This document shows, piece by piece, positions 8,417 to 16,944 of a DNA stretch of 64,000 bases. The stretch's first letter is position 1. Every line of letters starts with the position of its first letter. Position numbers and translations under genes: made by a program. The notes beneath the pieces were generated by a model. It was not told where the DNA came from, did no database searches, and saw only the letters and a program-made list of their open reading frames with translations. Origin of the DNA: Candidatus Latescibacterota bacterium (GTDB taxonomy: Bacteria > Latescibacterota > UBA2968); assembly GCA_022823725.1 (NCBI GenBank), contig JAJEHL010000041.1, forward strand, positions 62,001-126,000, read 5' to 3'.

Positions 8417-8625
8417 GGCTTCACCTCGGATAGGTTCGCGCCTTCTAATTGGTCAAAGCACTAAAAATATATCCATATAGAGCTAACAAGTCCAGTAGGG
8501 ATTTGAGAATTAGACTGTCGCAATTTGTTACATGGCTTTTTTCTTTGACAAGTTGCTTTTGGGGCGCAATTATAGGGGATGTAAAAATGCAGAGTCAATG
8601 TTCAAAATATTTTAAGAGGTGATCA

Positions 8626-9123
8626 ATGGCTTTCAAAACTACTGATTTGTGTGATGAGCACGAAACCGATCCAGCACTTCAAGTTGCTGAGCCGATATTT
8701 AATGACTATGGCGGCGTCACGGCATTTTGCGGTCCGATTGCCACGGTCAAAGTGCGCGAAGACAATGTGCTCGTGCGCGAGATACTCGAAACGCCGGGCG
8801 AGGGGCGCGTGCTTGTCGTCGATGGCGAGGGTTCGACGTGGTGTGCGCTTTTGGGGGATATGGTTGCTGAAATCGCCAGTGATAACGGCTGGTCTGGGAT
8901 TGTCATAAATGGCGGTGTGCGCGATGTATCTGAACTTGCACAAATTGAAATAGGCGTCAAAGCGCGCTTTGCTGTGCCGCGCCGCAGCCGAAAAGAGGGC
9001 AAGGGCCGCCCAAATACGCCTCTTGCTTTTGCCGGTGTCGCCTTTCTCCCGGGCGATTATCTCTACGCCGATGAAGACGGTATTTTGATCGCTACGCGAG
9101 ATTTGTTAGAAGCGCAGGTTTGA
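8626..9123 (+). CDS. RraA-family protein / 4-hydroxy-4-methyl-2-oxoglutarate aldolase
   Basis: A 165-residue RraA-fold protein. Family motifs include 'TTDLCDEH' at the start, 'VLVVDGEGSTWCALLGDMVAEIA' around 62-85, and the diagnostic 'NGWSGIVINGGVRDV' (88-102), which carries the pyruvate-binding Arg-Asp. Family members are either HMG/CHA aldolases acting on 2-oxo acids or inhibitors of RNase E; the aldolase role fits the catabolic neighbours better. The ATG at 8626 follows AGAGGTGA. A sulfatase starts 34 bases downstream and an aldo/keto reductase follows, making a likely three-gene operon. Confidence 0.85.
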   Translation: MAFKTTDLCDEHETDPALQVAEPIFNDYGGVTAFCGPIATVKVREDNVLVREILETPGEGRVLVVDGEGSTWCALLGDMVAEIASDNGWSGIVINGGVRDVSELAQIEIGVKARFAVPRRSRKEGKGRPNTPLAFAGVAFLPGDYLYADEDGILIATRDLLEAQV

Positions 9124-9157
9124 CCTGCAATACAACCTTATATCATGGAGACAAACT

Positions 9158-10525
9158 ATGCCGCAGACAGATCGACCCAATATCCTCTTTATTATGGATG
9201 ACCAGCATCGTTTTGATTATATGGGCTGTGCAGGTGCTGATTTTGTTCGCACGCCCAATATTGACCGTCTGGCAAAGCAGGGGGTGCATTTTACCCAATG
9301 CACGACAAATTGCCCGGTTTGCGCGCCTTCGCGCATTGCACTGGCTTCTGGTATGCAGCCCTCGCGCCTCGGGTGCGTTGGGAACAATTGCTTCTTGCCT
9401 CGCAGCCAACCGACTTATTACCAGCAATTGCGCGATTACAATTATTACGTGGGTTGTGTGGGCAAGCTCGATCTGGCCAAACCCGACGGATACAATGGAC
9501 GCGATGGCGACAGGCCCGCTACGTATATGTGGGGCTTTACCCATCCGGTCGAATGCGAGGGCAAAATGCACGCCGGGCATTCCAAAACACCGCAGGGGCC
9601 TTATAACCACTTTTTGGAGGAAAGAGGGTTGCTCGGTGCTTTTGTCGATGATTATACTCGTCGCTCCAAAGAGGGCTATCACGCTTCCTGCCACGATTCG
9701 GTTTTGCCCACCGAAGCGTTTGAAGATGTGTATATTGGGCAGCGATCTGTCGAGTGGATTGAGAATATTCCCGGGGATTTTCCGTGGCATTTATTTGTGA
9801 GCTTTGTGGGGCCTCACGATCCTTTTGATCCGCCAGCCGAATATGGAGAGAAGTACCGCGATGCAGAGATGCCACCCGCCACGCCTGCAAATTTGCCGGG
9901 CAAACCCGCTTACTTAAAAGATCGCATCAAAGATATGACCCCTGAAAAAATCGCGGAGACACGGCGCCAATATTGCGCGGCAATTGAAGTTATTGACGAT
10001 CAAATCGGCGAGATGCTCGCGGCAGTGGAACGGCGAGGGATGGCGGATAATACGTATGTCATCTTTTCCAGCGACCACGGAGAAATGCTGGGCGATCACG
10101 GTTTGTACACCAAAAGCGTGCCTTACGAAGCGTCGGTACACGTTCCGCTTATTGTTGCGGGACCCGGTATTGAAGGTGGTCGCGTCTCAGATGCGCTCGT
10201 TGAACTCATTGACATGAATCCAACGATATGTGATCTTGCTGGCGTGCCTCCTCTTTCGGATATCGATGCGCGATCAATTGGTGCGGTGCTTCGTGGAGAG
10301 GCAGAGGAACACCGCACGGAAACCGTGAGTGGCATACAAAATTTCAGGTGTGTCCGCACGCGGGAGTACAAATTGGTGGAGAACTACAACGATGTAACCG
10401 AACTCTACGATCTGATCGCTGATCCCACGGAAGAACACAATATTGCCGAACAGGAGCCAGAGGTGCGGCGCGAATTGTCTCGCCGCCTCTCAGCGCGTTA
10501 TTTAGAAGGCACATGGTATCGGTAG
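9158..10525 (+). CDS. Cys-type sulfatase
   Basis: A 455-residue alkaline-phosphatase-superfamily sulfatase. Metal ligands 'IMDDQH' (D14, D15), the formylglycine motif 'CAPSR' with C55 as the residue to be oxidised, and 'FSSDHGEMLGDHG' near residue 305 are all present. No signal peptide is seen, so it is probably cytoplasmic, acting on imported sulfated sugars or choline-sulfate-like compounds. A formylglycine-generating enzyme is needed and is not in the window. It is followed after 9 bases by an aldo/keto reductase. Confidence 0.9.
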   Translation: MPQTDRPNILFIMDDQHRFDYMGCAGADFVRTPNIDRLAKQGVHFTQCTTNCPVCAPSRIALASGMQPSRLGCVGNNCFLPRSQPTYYQQLRDYNYYVGCVGKLDLAKPDGYNGRDGDRPATYMWGFTHPVECEGKMHAGHSKTPQGPYNHFLEERGLLGAFVDDYTRRSKEGYHASCHDSVLPTEAFEDVYIGQRSVEWIENIPGDFPWHLFVSFVGPHDPFDPPAEYGEKYRDAEMPPATPANLPGKPAYLKDRIKDMTPEKIAETRRQYCAAIEVIDDQIGEMLAAVERRGMADNTYVIFSSDHGEMLGDHGLYTKSVPYEASVHVPLIVAGPGIEGGRVSDALVELIDMNPTICDLAGVPPLSDIDARSIGAVLRGEAEEHRTETVSGIQNFRCVRTREYKLVENYNDVTELYDLIADPTEEHNIAEQEPEVRRELSRRLSARYLEGTWYR

Positions 10526-10534
10526 GAGGGAGTC

Positions 10535-11518
10535 GTGAAATACACCAAACTTCCCGGTACGGATATCGATGTCTCTGTTATTGCTCTGGGTTGCTGGCCT
10601 TTTGCTGGTGGTGATGTTTGGGGCGAGCAAGACGACGATGTGTCTATCGCCACGGTGCATGCTGCGCTCGATGCGGGTATCACCTTTTTTGATACGGCAG
10701 AAGGCTATGGCAAGTCCGAACGTGTGCTCGGGCAAGGTCTCAAGGGTCGTCGGCAAGACGCGGTGATCGCCACTAAAGTTGGCGGCGGCCATCTTTCTTC
10801 CGATGATTTGCCCAAAGCATGCGAGCAAAGCTTGAAAAGTTTGCAAACCGATTATATCGATTTGTACCAAATTCACTGGCCCAATCACAATATTCCCATC
10901 GCAGAAACGGCAAGCGCGCTTCAGCGTCTCCGCGATCAGGGAAAAATTCGGGCTATTGGCGTTTGCAATTTTGCTTGCGGTGATCTGCGCGACTTGCTCG
11001 CTGTTGCCGATATTGTCACCAATCAGTTGTCCTATAGCTTGCTCTGGCGCGTTATTGAACGCGAGATTCAGCCGATGTGTTTGGAAAACAATATTGGCCT
11101 GATATGCTATAGCCCGCTGATGCAGGGGTTGCTTACCGGACGTTATGCCTCTGCGGATGATGTGCCAGATGGTCTGGCGCGAACCCGCCTGTTTTCGGAT
11201 GATCGCCCCATGTCCAAACACGGCGAGGTAGGCTGCGAGACCGAAGTGTTTGACGCGATAAAAAAAATTCGCGCTGTTGCCGATGAAGCAGATATCGCAA
11301 TGGCCGAGCTTGCCCTTGCCTGGGCACTGCAACAACCCGGCATTACATCGCTTCTGGTGGGCGCGAGAAATCCCGATGAAGTGCAATGGAATCTTCCTTC
11401 GGTTGATCTCACATTGTCGGAGGATATCTTGCAACGCTTATCTGAGATCACAGAAGGTGTTAAAGACAAACTCGGCAATAATCCCGATATGTGGATGTCG
11501 GAGTCGAGGATGAGGTAG
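10535..11518 (+). CDS. Aldo/keto reductase
   Basis: A 327-residue (beta/alpha)8 NADPH-dependent oxidoreductase. The catalytic tetrad is visible: Asp and Tyr in 'FFDTAEGYG', Lys in 'ATKVGGG', His in 'QIHWPNH'. The GTG start at 10535 follows TAGGAGGG with ideal spacing. The C-terminal 'LVGARNPDEVQWNL' segment is the usual cofactor-binding loop. It is the last gene of the RraA-sulfatase-AKR unit and probably interconverts a sugar aldehyde or ketone released by that pathway. Confidence 0.88.
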   Translation: MKYTKLPGTDIDVSVIALGCWPFAGGDVWGEQDDDVSIATVHAALDAGITFFDTAEGYGKSERVLGQGLKGRRQDAVIATKVGGGHLSSDDLPKACEQSLKSLQTDYIDLYQIHWPNHNIPIAETASALQRLRDQGKIRAIGVCNFACGDLRDLLAVADIVTNQLSYSLLWRVIEREIQPMCLENNIGLICYSPLMQGLLTGRYASADDVPDGLARTRLFSDDRPMSKHGEVGCETEVFDAIKKIRAVADEADIAMAELALAWALQQPGITSLLVGARNPDEVQWNLPSVDLTLSEDILQRLSEITEGVKDKLGNNPDMWMSESRMR

Positions 11519-11593
11519 TTTTTCGAAACAAATTTTACTCGAATTTGTCTCATTTTTTAGATACGCTACGTTAGAAAAGATCAGGAGGTTCCC

Positions 11594-11941
11594 ATGGCTC
11601 ATCTTCAGATTGACGATCCCGAAACATTTTTTCGCACCTTTGCAGATCTTTTGGCTGCTGGCGAAGACGACAAGCACATGGCCCGAAAATTGGGATGCTC
11701 GCGGGGCGAAAGCAAGCGCAGGCGGCAGGCATTTCAAAAGGGGGGCATTGTGACGAAAGACGGCGTATCTAAAGAAAAATTGGATGCGTGGCTGTCTTCA
11801 AGTGACGGTCAGCGCGCACAACGCCAGTGGGAAGGCCATCACAAGCGTCAACAGGCGATGGGGGCAACGGGTACCAAACCGCAAAAGGGTTTTCGCAGAC
11901 AGCCCGAGGTCAAGCGCGGTTGGATGCGACAGAAGATTTGA
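11594..11941 (+). CDS. Small basic protein of unknown function
   Basis: A 115-residue protein with a strong ribosome-binding site (AGGAGG, 11583-11588). The middle ('HMARKLGCSRGESKRRRQAFQ') looks like a helix-turn-helix with an Arg/Lys cluster, and the last 40 residues are strongly basic with many Gln and Arg. This suggests nucleic-acid binding, but no family is recognised. It lies alone between the AKR gene (75-base gap) and a bidirectional terminator. Confidence 0.65.
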   Translation: MAHLQIDDPETFFRTFADLLAAGEDDKHMARKLGCSRGESKRRRQAFQKGGIVTKDGVSKEKLDAWLSSSDGQRAQRQWEGHHKRQQAMGATGTKPQKGFRRQPEVKRGWMRQKI

Positions 11942-11967
11942 GGTAGTACACAATATATCAGTTTAAT

Positions 11968-12002
11968 AAAAAGGCCGATGAGTAATGTCCATCGGCCTTT
12001 TT
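11968..12002. terminator. Bidirectional rho-independent terminator
   Basis: Perfect 13-base stem AAAAAGGCCGATG / CATCGGCCTTTTT with a 9-base loop and T-runs on both sides. It separates the convergent gene at 11594-11941 and the long minus-strand operon ending at 12026. Confidence 0.9.
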
Positions 12003-12012
12003 ATTTTTTCTG

Positions 12013-12034
12013 CGAATCTATTCGTCTATTCGCG
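12013..12034. repeat. GAATAGACGAATAGA motif overlapping AKR stop codon
   Basis: Read on the minus strand, the stop codon of the aldo/keto reductase is embedded in CGAATAGACGAATAGATTC, matching the tandem motif after the M20 gene at 5957-5982. Confidence 0.55.
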
Positions 12035-12994
12035 TTTCAAGTCCAGCCAATCGAGTTCTTCCGATGTGAGTTTCAAATTGAGGGCCTCAATATTGGCTTT
12101 GCACTCATCGGGATGGAATACGCCGATTAATGAAAAGAGATTCAGGGGTTGATTCAGGTTAAATGCCAGCGCGATTTGCGGTACGGTCAGCCCTTTTTCT
12201 TTTGCCAGTTTTCCCGCGCGGTCCAGACGTTTGAAATTTTGTTCGTAACAATAGGCTTCAACACAGGAACCCGGTAGATTTGCTTTGTGGTCTTCATAAG
12301 TTTCGCGCGTAAATCTGCCAGAGAAAAATCCCTGTGCGAGACTCGACCAGGTAAACAGGGGCATGTTTTGTTCTGCATACCACGCGCGGTCCGCCTCGTT
12401 GTTGGGGCCACTGATGCTGATACAGCCTCTCCAGGGTTCTTTCACCTGTTCTGCAAGGCTGTAATTGGGACTGCTCACGGTGAATGGCTCCAGGTTGTGC
12501 TTATATGCGTATTCGTTGGCTTCTTGTATGCGCGGCACGGTCCAGTTCGATCCGCCAAATAGTCCGATCCGGCCTGCTGCTTTGTGCTCGTTTAGTATCT
12601 CTACTATTGGCCCAACTTCGACATTGAGATCGTCGCGGTGTAATACATAGATGTCGATAAAATTCGTTCGGCAACGCTCCAATGAGGTGGTCAGGTCTGC
12701 TGTAATATCAACTGGCGTAACTTTGTTTTTTTTCCCAGTGTGGTGTGCGCCCTTTGTCAATATGACGGCTTCATCGTGCAGGCCGCGCTCGTCGAGCCAT
12801 TGTCCCAAAACGCGCTCACACTGCCCGCCGCCGTAAATATATGCTCCGTCAAAGCCGTTGACGCCGAGTGCCCACACACCGTCTAATAGGTCAAAGGATC
12901 CTTGCAGGTCGTCTTCCCGCAACATCATTGTACCTTGTAAAATGCGCGAAATTTTTTTGTTCATTCCTTCTATTGTGCCGTATTCCATTGGCAT
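12026..12994 (-). CDS. Aldo/keto reductase
   Basis: A 322-residue aldo/keto reductase; tetrad residues appear in 'GFDGAYIYGGG', 'ILTKGAHH' and 'VLHRDD'. It is distant from the 10535 copy. The ATG at 12994 has AAAGGGAA 8 bases upstream; an internal ATG (residue 11) is less well served. It starts 4 bases after the Gfo/Idh gene, so the two are cotranscribed as the last genes of a seven-gene minus-strand run. Substrate unknown. Confidence 0.87.
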   Translation of the reverse strand: MPMEYGTIEGMNKKISRILQGTMMLREDDLQGSFDLLDGVWALGVNGFDGAYIYGGGQCERVLGQWLDERGLHDEAVILTKGAHHTGKKNKVTPVDITADLTTSLERCRTNFIDIYVLHRDDLNVEVGPIVEILNEHKAAGRIGLFGGSNWTVPRIQEANEYAYKHNLEPFTVSSPNYSLAEQVKEPWRGCISISGPNNEADRAWYAEQNMPLFTWSSLAQGFFSGRFTRETYEDHKANLPGSCVEAYCYEQNFKRLDRAGKLAKEKGLTVPQIALAFNLNQPLNLFSLIGVFHPDECKANIEALNLKLTSEELDWLDLKRE

Positions 12995-12998
12995 AATA

Positions 12999-13985
12999 TT
13001 ATTCCCTTTCCATTGGATATTTCAATCCCCATTGTTCTCGAATCGCGTCCAGTGTCTGCATATTGGCAAGCGTATCGTCGTGTGGCATGAGATCGCTTTC
13101 CAGTTTGCCTTCTCTTACGCAGTGCGCTACTTCGGCGGCTTCACACTCGTATCCATTTCCAGTGCATTCCAGTGTTATGACTTCCTCTTTGCCGCCAGCG
13201 GACAGGGTTGCCGTGCGGGCATCCCAAAACTGCGGTACTGAGATCATGCCATCTGTGCCCAGGATTTTTGCCTCGTGTGGCGTTTTGACTCGCACACCGC
13301 ACGAGATCAATGCGAGTTGCCCTTCTTCATAGCCAAATACCATAGCCGCTTGTTCATCTACTCCGGTCTCGCCAATATGCGCCTGGCTCGAAATGGTGGC
13401 GGGTTGTGTGCCGAAGATCATGGACGCATAGGAGATGGGATAGATTCCAATATCGAGCAGGCCACCGCCGCCGAGTGCGAGATCGAACAAGCGACCTTTG
13501 GGATTGAGACGAGCGCGAAATCCAAAATCGGCATATAACATCCGCACTTCGCCAATTGCGCCGTCTGTGACCCAGGCCTTTACCTGTTTGGTGATGGGCA
13601 AAAATCGGGTCCACATGGCTTCCATTAAAAACACGCCTTCGCTGCGGGCAACTTCGATGACTTCTCTGGCTTCGTGCTGGTTGATTGTAAATGGTTTTTC
13701 GCACAACACGGGCTTGCCCGCTTTCAGGCATAAGATACTATTCTCTTTGTGAAAGGGGTGGGGCGTTGCCACATAAACCGCATCGACTTCTGGATCTTCG
13801 GCGAGTGCTTCATAAGAGGCGTGGCGATTGGGTACATCATACGTGTCGGCAAAGGCGTCGGCGCGATCCTGGCTGCGCGATCCCACGGCGACGAGTTGTG
13901 CATCGTCGAGTGCGCGCAATCCCGTGGCGAACTTATGTGCGATACTACCGGGGCCTATAATACCCCAGCGAAAGACATCACTCAT
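12999..13985 (-). CDS. Gfo/Idh/MocA family oxidoreductase
   Basis: A 328-residue NAD(P)-dependent sugar or cyclitol dehydrogenase. The N-terminal Rossmann domain reads 'WGIIGPGSIAHKFATGL' and the signature 'VLCEKPF' (near 95) supplies the catalytic Lys. The open frame runs 156 codons further upstream, but that portion is antisense-like sequence across the TauE gene; the ATG at 13985 with AAGGATC upstream is the true start. It lies in an operon between TauE and an aldo/keto reductase and probably oxidises the sugar freed by the neighbouring sulfatase. Confidence 0.9.
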   Translation of the reverse strand: MSDVFRWGIIGPGSIAHKFATGLRALDDAQLVAVGSRSQDRADAFADTYDVPNRHASYEALAEDPEVDAVYVATPHPFHKENSILCLKAGKPVLCEKPFTINQHEAREVIEVARSEGVFLMEAMWTRFLPITKQVKAWVTDGAIGEVRMLYADFGFRARLNPKGRLFDLALGGGGLLDIGIYPISYASMIFGTQPATISSQAHIGETGVDEQAAMVFGYEEGQLALISCGVRVKTPHEAKILGTDGMISVPQFWDARTATLSAGGKEEVITLECTGNGYECEAAEVAHCVREGKLESDLMPHDDTLANMQTLDAIREQWGLKYPMERE

Positions 13986-14002
13986 TGTTGATCCTTTTCT
14001 TA

Positions 14003-14731
14003 TCAGGAGGTGAAAAATAGAACGTACAAAATCATGCGTACGGCGAGCAGTGTTACCAGCCACCGCAAAAGCACGCGAAAATGGTGCTCGGGCACGCGCC
14101 CGCGAATCAGGGTTCCCAGGTAAGACCCGAGAGATGCCGAGGCGATCATGCCAACGACCAATTTCCAATACGGTGCAAAGACAAAACCCAAAAAACCGAA
14201 TGTCAAAATTTTCATCGCATGGCTCGATGTCATCTGAACCGAATGCGTGATTACCGTGTGATCTCGGGGCAGGTTTTCTCGCAAGAGAAATGGCATATTG
14301 AGCGGACCACTTACACCCAAAAACAAGGACAAAGCGGTTTGAAAAGCACCCAGAAGTGTGAATTTTGCGGGTAAATCGGGCGCGCGAGAAAATTTGGGCA
14401 TCCATGTAATGAGTAAAATAAAAATGCCCAACAAGAGAGGCATGGTTTCCCATTTAAAGTCGGTAATAAAACGAGAACCCAATGCGGCGCCAATCACTGC
14501 TCCGACCGCGTATTGCCCCACAAGACGCCATTCGGTATGCTTGAGACCAATGAGCGCGCGGCTCAAATTGCTGGCGATTTGCACCAGTCCGTGAACCGGA
14601 ATAATCGCTGTTGCGGGGAGGAAACCCGGCATAATCGCGATGAGAACAACACCACCGCCAACGCCGCCAACTGCCGCGATCATCGATGTTATACAGGCCG
14701 CCCCGATCAAGAACCAATCTGCTATCTCCAT
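14003..14731 (-). CDS. TauE/SafE-family sulfite/sulfonate exporter
   Basis: A 242-residue, very hydrophobic protein with about 7-8 membrane segments and the family's Gly-rich first-repeat motif 'AAVGGVGGGVVLIAIM'. A second half-repeat starts near residue 130 ('FLGVSGPLNMPFLL'). TauE/SafE proteins export sulfite, sulfoacetate or similar anions. Placed directly after a sulfatase, it may clear sulfur oxyanions; that link is inference. Starts 8 bases after the sulfatase stop. Confidence 0.85.
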   Translation of the reverse strand: MEIADWFLIGAACITSMIAAVGGVGGGVVLIAIMPGFLPATAIIPVHGLVQIASNLSRALIGLKHTEWRLVGQYAVGAVIGAALGSRFITDFKWETMPLLLGIFILLITWMPKFSRAPDLPAKFTLLGAFQTALSLFLGVSGPLNMPFLLRENLPRDHTVITHSVQMTSSHAMKILTFGFLGFVFAPYWKLVVGMIASASLGSYLGTLIRGRVPEHHFRVLLRWLVTLLAVRMILYVLFFTS

Positions 14732-14738
14732 GCACTCA

Positions 14739-16175
14739 TCACCAGGTCATATAGTGCGTCACAGGCTCACCCTGTTTGGCGGTAAAGCGATCATACTTCG
14801 GATGGGTGAAATCTTCGGTTGCATCCATGTGGGCGTAAAATACTTGCTTCATCTCTTTCCTTTTTTGCGGCTGCGTATCGTATAAGTTGTCCAGTTCATA
14901 GGGATCGTCGATTAGATTGTACAATTCACCGTAATTTTTTGCCGGGTAGTGAATATATTTCCATTCCCGCGTGCGGATGCAGCGTTTATCGACTGCTTCG
15001 GCAAAAATTATGTCTCGTATTTTAGATTGTTCGCCGTTCATCAGCGGCGATAAATCCATGCCCTGCACGCATTCGGGCGCGTCAAAACCCGATAGCTGAG
15101 TGATTGTGGGAAATAGATCTACAGTTTCGATCAGGGCGTCGCAGTCGCTACCGGCACGACCGGGCACGGCAATAAAACACGGTATGTGTAACATGCAGTC
15201 GAGGAGAAATGGCGCTTTGGCCGGGATACCGTGATCGCCTAAAAATTCACCGTGGTCCGATAGAAAGACCACGATGGTCTCGTTCGCCACGCCTTTTTTT
15301 TCCAGTGTTTCAAGGATTAGTCCCACCTGATGGTCAATTTGCGATACCATGCCGTAATACGCCGCCTTCATCTTGCGAAATGTCTCGTCGGAAGCCTGGT
15401 CAAACCCGCGGTATTTGTGGTGTTCTGCTTTGAAATACAAACCGTATTCAGGCGGCTTTTTTGCAATGTCGTCTTCCGCGCGTCGAAAGGGGGGCATCGC
15501 GTTGGGATCGTACATATTTGCAAAGCGCCCAGAGGGGACATAGGGATGGTGGGGTCCGTAGAATCCCACCCATAAGAAAAAGGGGTTGCTCGTTTCCAGG
15601 CTTTCGAGGTATTCAATGCTTTTCATTCCCACATAGGCATCGATGTGGCAATCTTCGGGGAGATCGGATGGTACGGCACCGAGGTTTTTGCGAAAATCGG
15701 GCAGGGCGTATCCCGTTTTATATTCGTATCCCCGATCGCGAACATATTGTTCAAATGGATTGGGATCGGTGACTGTATAATTTCCATCTGCGCGCTCTTT
15801 CCATCCCCGCCGTATTCCCACGGCGTCCATGTGGTTGAGTTTTTCCCGAAAACGCTGCTGTCCAATGCCGTGTTTGCCCACGCTGGCAGTTGTGTAGCCC
15901 TGGTTTTTGAATGCCTCTACCATTGTAATTTCATTTTCGTTGAGCTTTGACCCATTCCATTTTACGCCGTGATTTTTGGGATAACGCCCGGTCATAAATG
16001 TTGCACGCGACGGAGAACATACGGGATTTTGCACAAAGCATTTTGAAAATCGCATGCTCCTTTCAGATAGGGCGTCAATCGCAGGCGTTTGTATGACGCG
16101 ATCTTCCGTGTATCCCAGCGTGTCATATCGCAAATGGTCAGTTGTTATAAATACAATATTGGGCCGTTTAATCAT
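14739..16175 (-). CDS. Cys-type sulfatase
   Basis: A 478-residue sulfatase when started at the ATG at 16175, which has TGAGGT 6 bases upstream; the alternative at 16187 has no ribosome-binding site and overlaps the previous gene's end. Motifs: metal site 'ITTDHLRYD' near residue 10, formylglycine site 'CSPSR' with C53, and 'FLSDHGEFLGDHG'. The C-terminal 'RTREWKYIHYP...LYNLIDDPYEL' is typical of heparan/choline-type bacterial sulfatases. No export signal is seen. Confidence 0.9.
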   Translation of the reverse strand: MIKRPNIVFITTDHLRYDTLGYTEDRVIQTPAIDALSERSMRFSKCFVQNPVCSPSRATFMTGRYPKNHGVKWNGSKLNENEITMVEAFKNQGYTTASVGKHGIGQQRFREKLNHMDAVGIRRGWKERADGNYTVTDPNPFEQYVRDRGYEYKTGYALPDFRKNLGAVPSDLPEDCHIDAYVGMKSIEYLESLETSNPFFLWVGFYGPHHPYVPSGRFANMYDPNAMPPFRRAEDDIAKKPPEYGLYFKAEHHKYRGFDQASDETFRKMKAAYYGMVSQIDHQVGLILETLEKKGVANETIVVFLSDHGEFLGDHGIPAKAPFLLDCMLHIPCFIAVPGRAGSDCDALIETVDLFPTITQLSGFDAPECVQGMDLSPLMNGEQSKIRDIIFAEAVDKRCIRTREWKYIHYPAKNYGELYNLIDDPYELDNLYDTQPQKRKEMKQVFYAHMDATEDFTHPKYDRFTAKQGEPVTHYMTW

Positions 16176-16183
16176 CGCATACC

Positions 16184-16924
16184 TCATAGCAAATCGTTAC
16201 TTAAAATTGTTGGGCACCAGAATTTTTCAATAAACGATATTACCAATTGCGTGCCCGCTTCATGGCTCACATAAGGCGGCTTTGCCGGATTGTACATCGC
16301 ATCGGTCAAATCTCGAATCAGCGCGACCTGGATGCCCCAGCGTGTCATTTGTTTGATTGCAAACGTGCGATTCAACACGCACATGTTGGTATGTACGCCC
16401 ATGATGAGCATTTTGTCGATTTCTCGATGCTGCATATAGCTGTAGATTTCGTGTCCCTGATCGGAAATAATATCCCGTTCCTGGTCAATATCTATCCCCG
16501 CGTGTTGCCGCGTCCAGACTTGCGTATTAATTTTATTGGGATCTTCACCCGTGTCTGACCCGCCATCCGAATCGTCGATTGGTAACGGGGGATCAGAGAG
16601 ATCTAAATTTTCGGGCGGCTCAACGGATGGGACATCCAATACCCGTCTTCGCGCAGGCGTATTGGCATAAACATCGAGTGTGCCCGAGGGGGCGTGAATA
16701 ATGGTCACACCTTGCTTTCGAGCGCTTTGCACTACGGCGTGCATGCGGGGAATCATTGCTTCTAATCGTTCGACTGCACCGCGACACCAGTGGTTGTTCC
16801 ACACATCGCATAATAACAGGACTGTTTGCTCGGGGGGCCAATAGACCCGTTCTGTTATTGTTTCCCAAACCGTGTGTTCACTGTCATCCCACAATAAGGT
16901 CTGATGCTGCACGGTTAGATTCAT
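16184..16924 (-). CDS. Isochorismatase-family cysteine hydrolase
   Basis: A 246-residue cysteine hydrolase. 'VLLLCDVWNNHW' gives the catalytic Asp and 'LIMGVHTNMCVLNRT' the nucleophile Cys. The ATG at 16924 has GGAGGGC directly upstream; longer starts up to 17062 run into the phosphoesterase gene. Members cleave N-carbamoyl, nicotinamide or isochorismate-like bonds. An unusual Asp/Ser-rich loop ('PPLPIDDSDGGSDTGEDP') is inserted in the middle. It is cotranscribed with the metallophosphoesterase (20-base gap) and the sulfatase (8-base gap). Confidence 0.82.
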   Translation of the reverse strand: MNLTVQHQTLLWDDSEHTVWETITERVYWPPEQTVLLLCDVWNNHWCRGAVERLEAMIPRMHAVVQSARKQGVTIIHAPSGTLDVYANTPARRRVLDVPSVEPPENLDLSDPPLPIDDSDGGSDTGEDPNKINTQVWTRQHAGIDIDQERDIISDQGHEIYSYMQHREIDKMLIMGVHTNMCVLNRTFAIKQMTRWGIQVALIRDLTDAMYNPAKPPYVSHEAGTQLVISFIEKFWCPTILSNDLL

Positions 16925-16944
16925 CGTGCCCTCCATATCAAAGA

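Noticed and set aside
13986-14453. 156-codon extension of the Gfo/Idh gene
   Set aside because: It is a shadow frame across the TauE gene and lacks dehydrogenase sequence.
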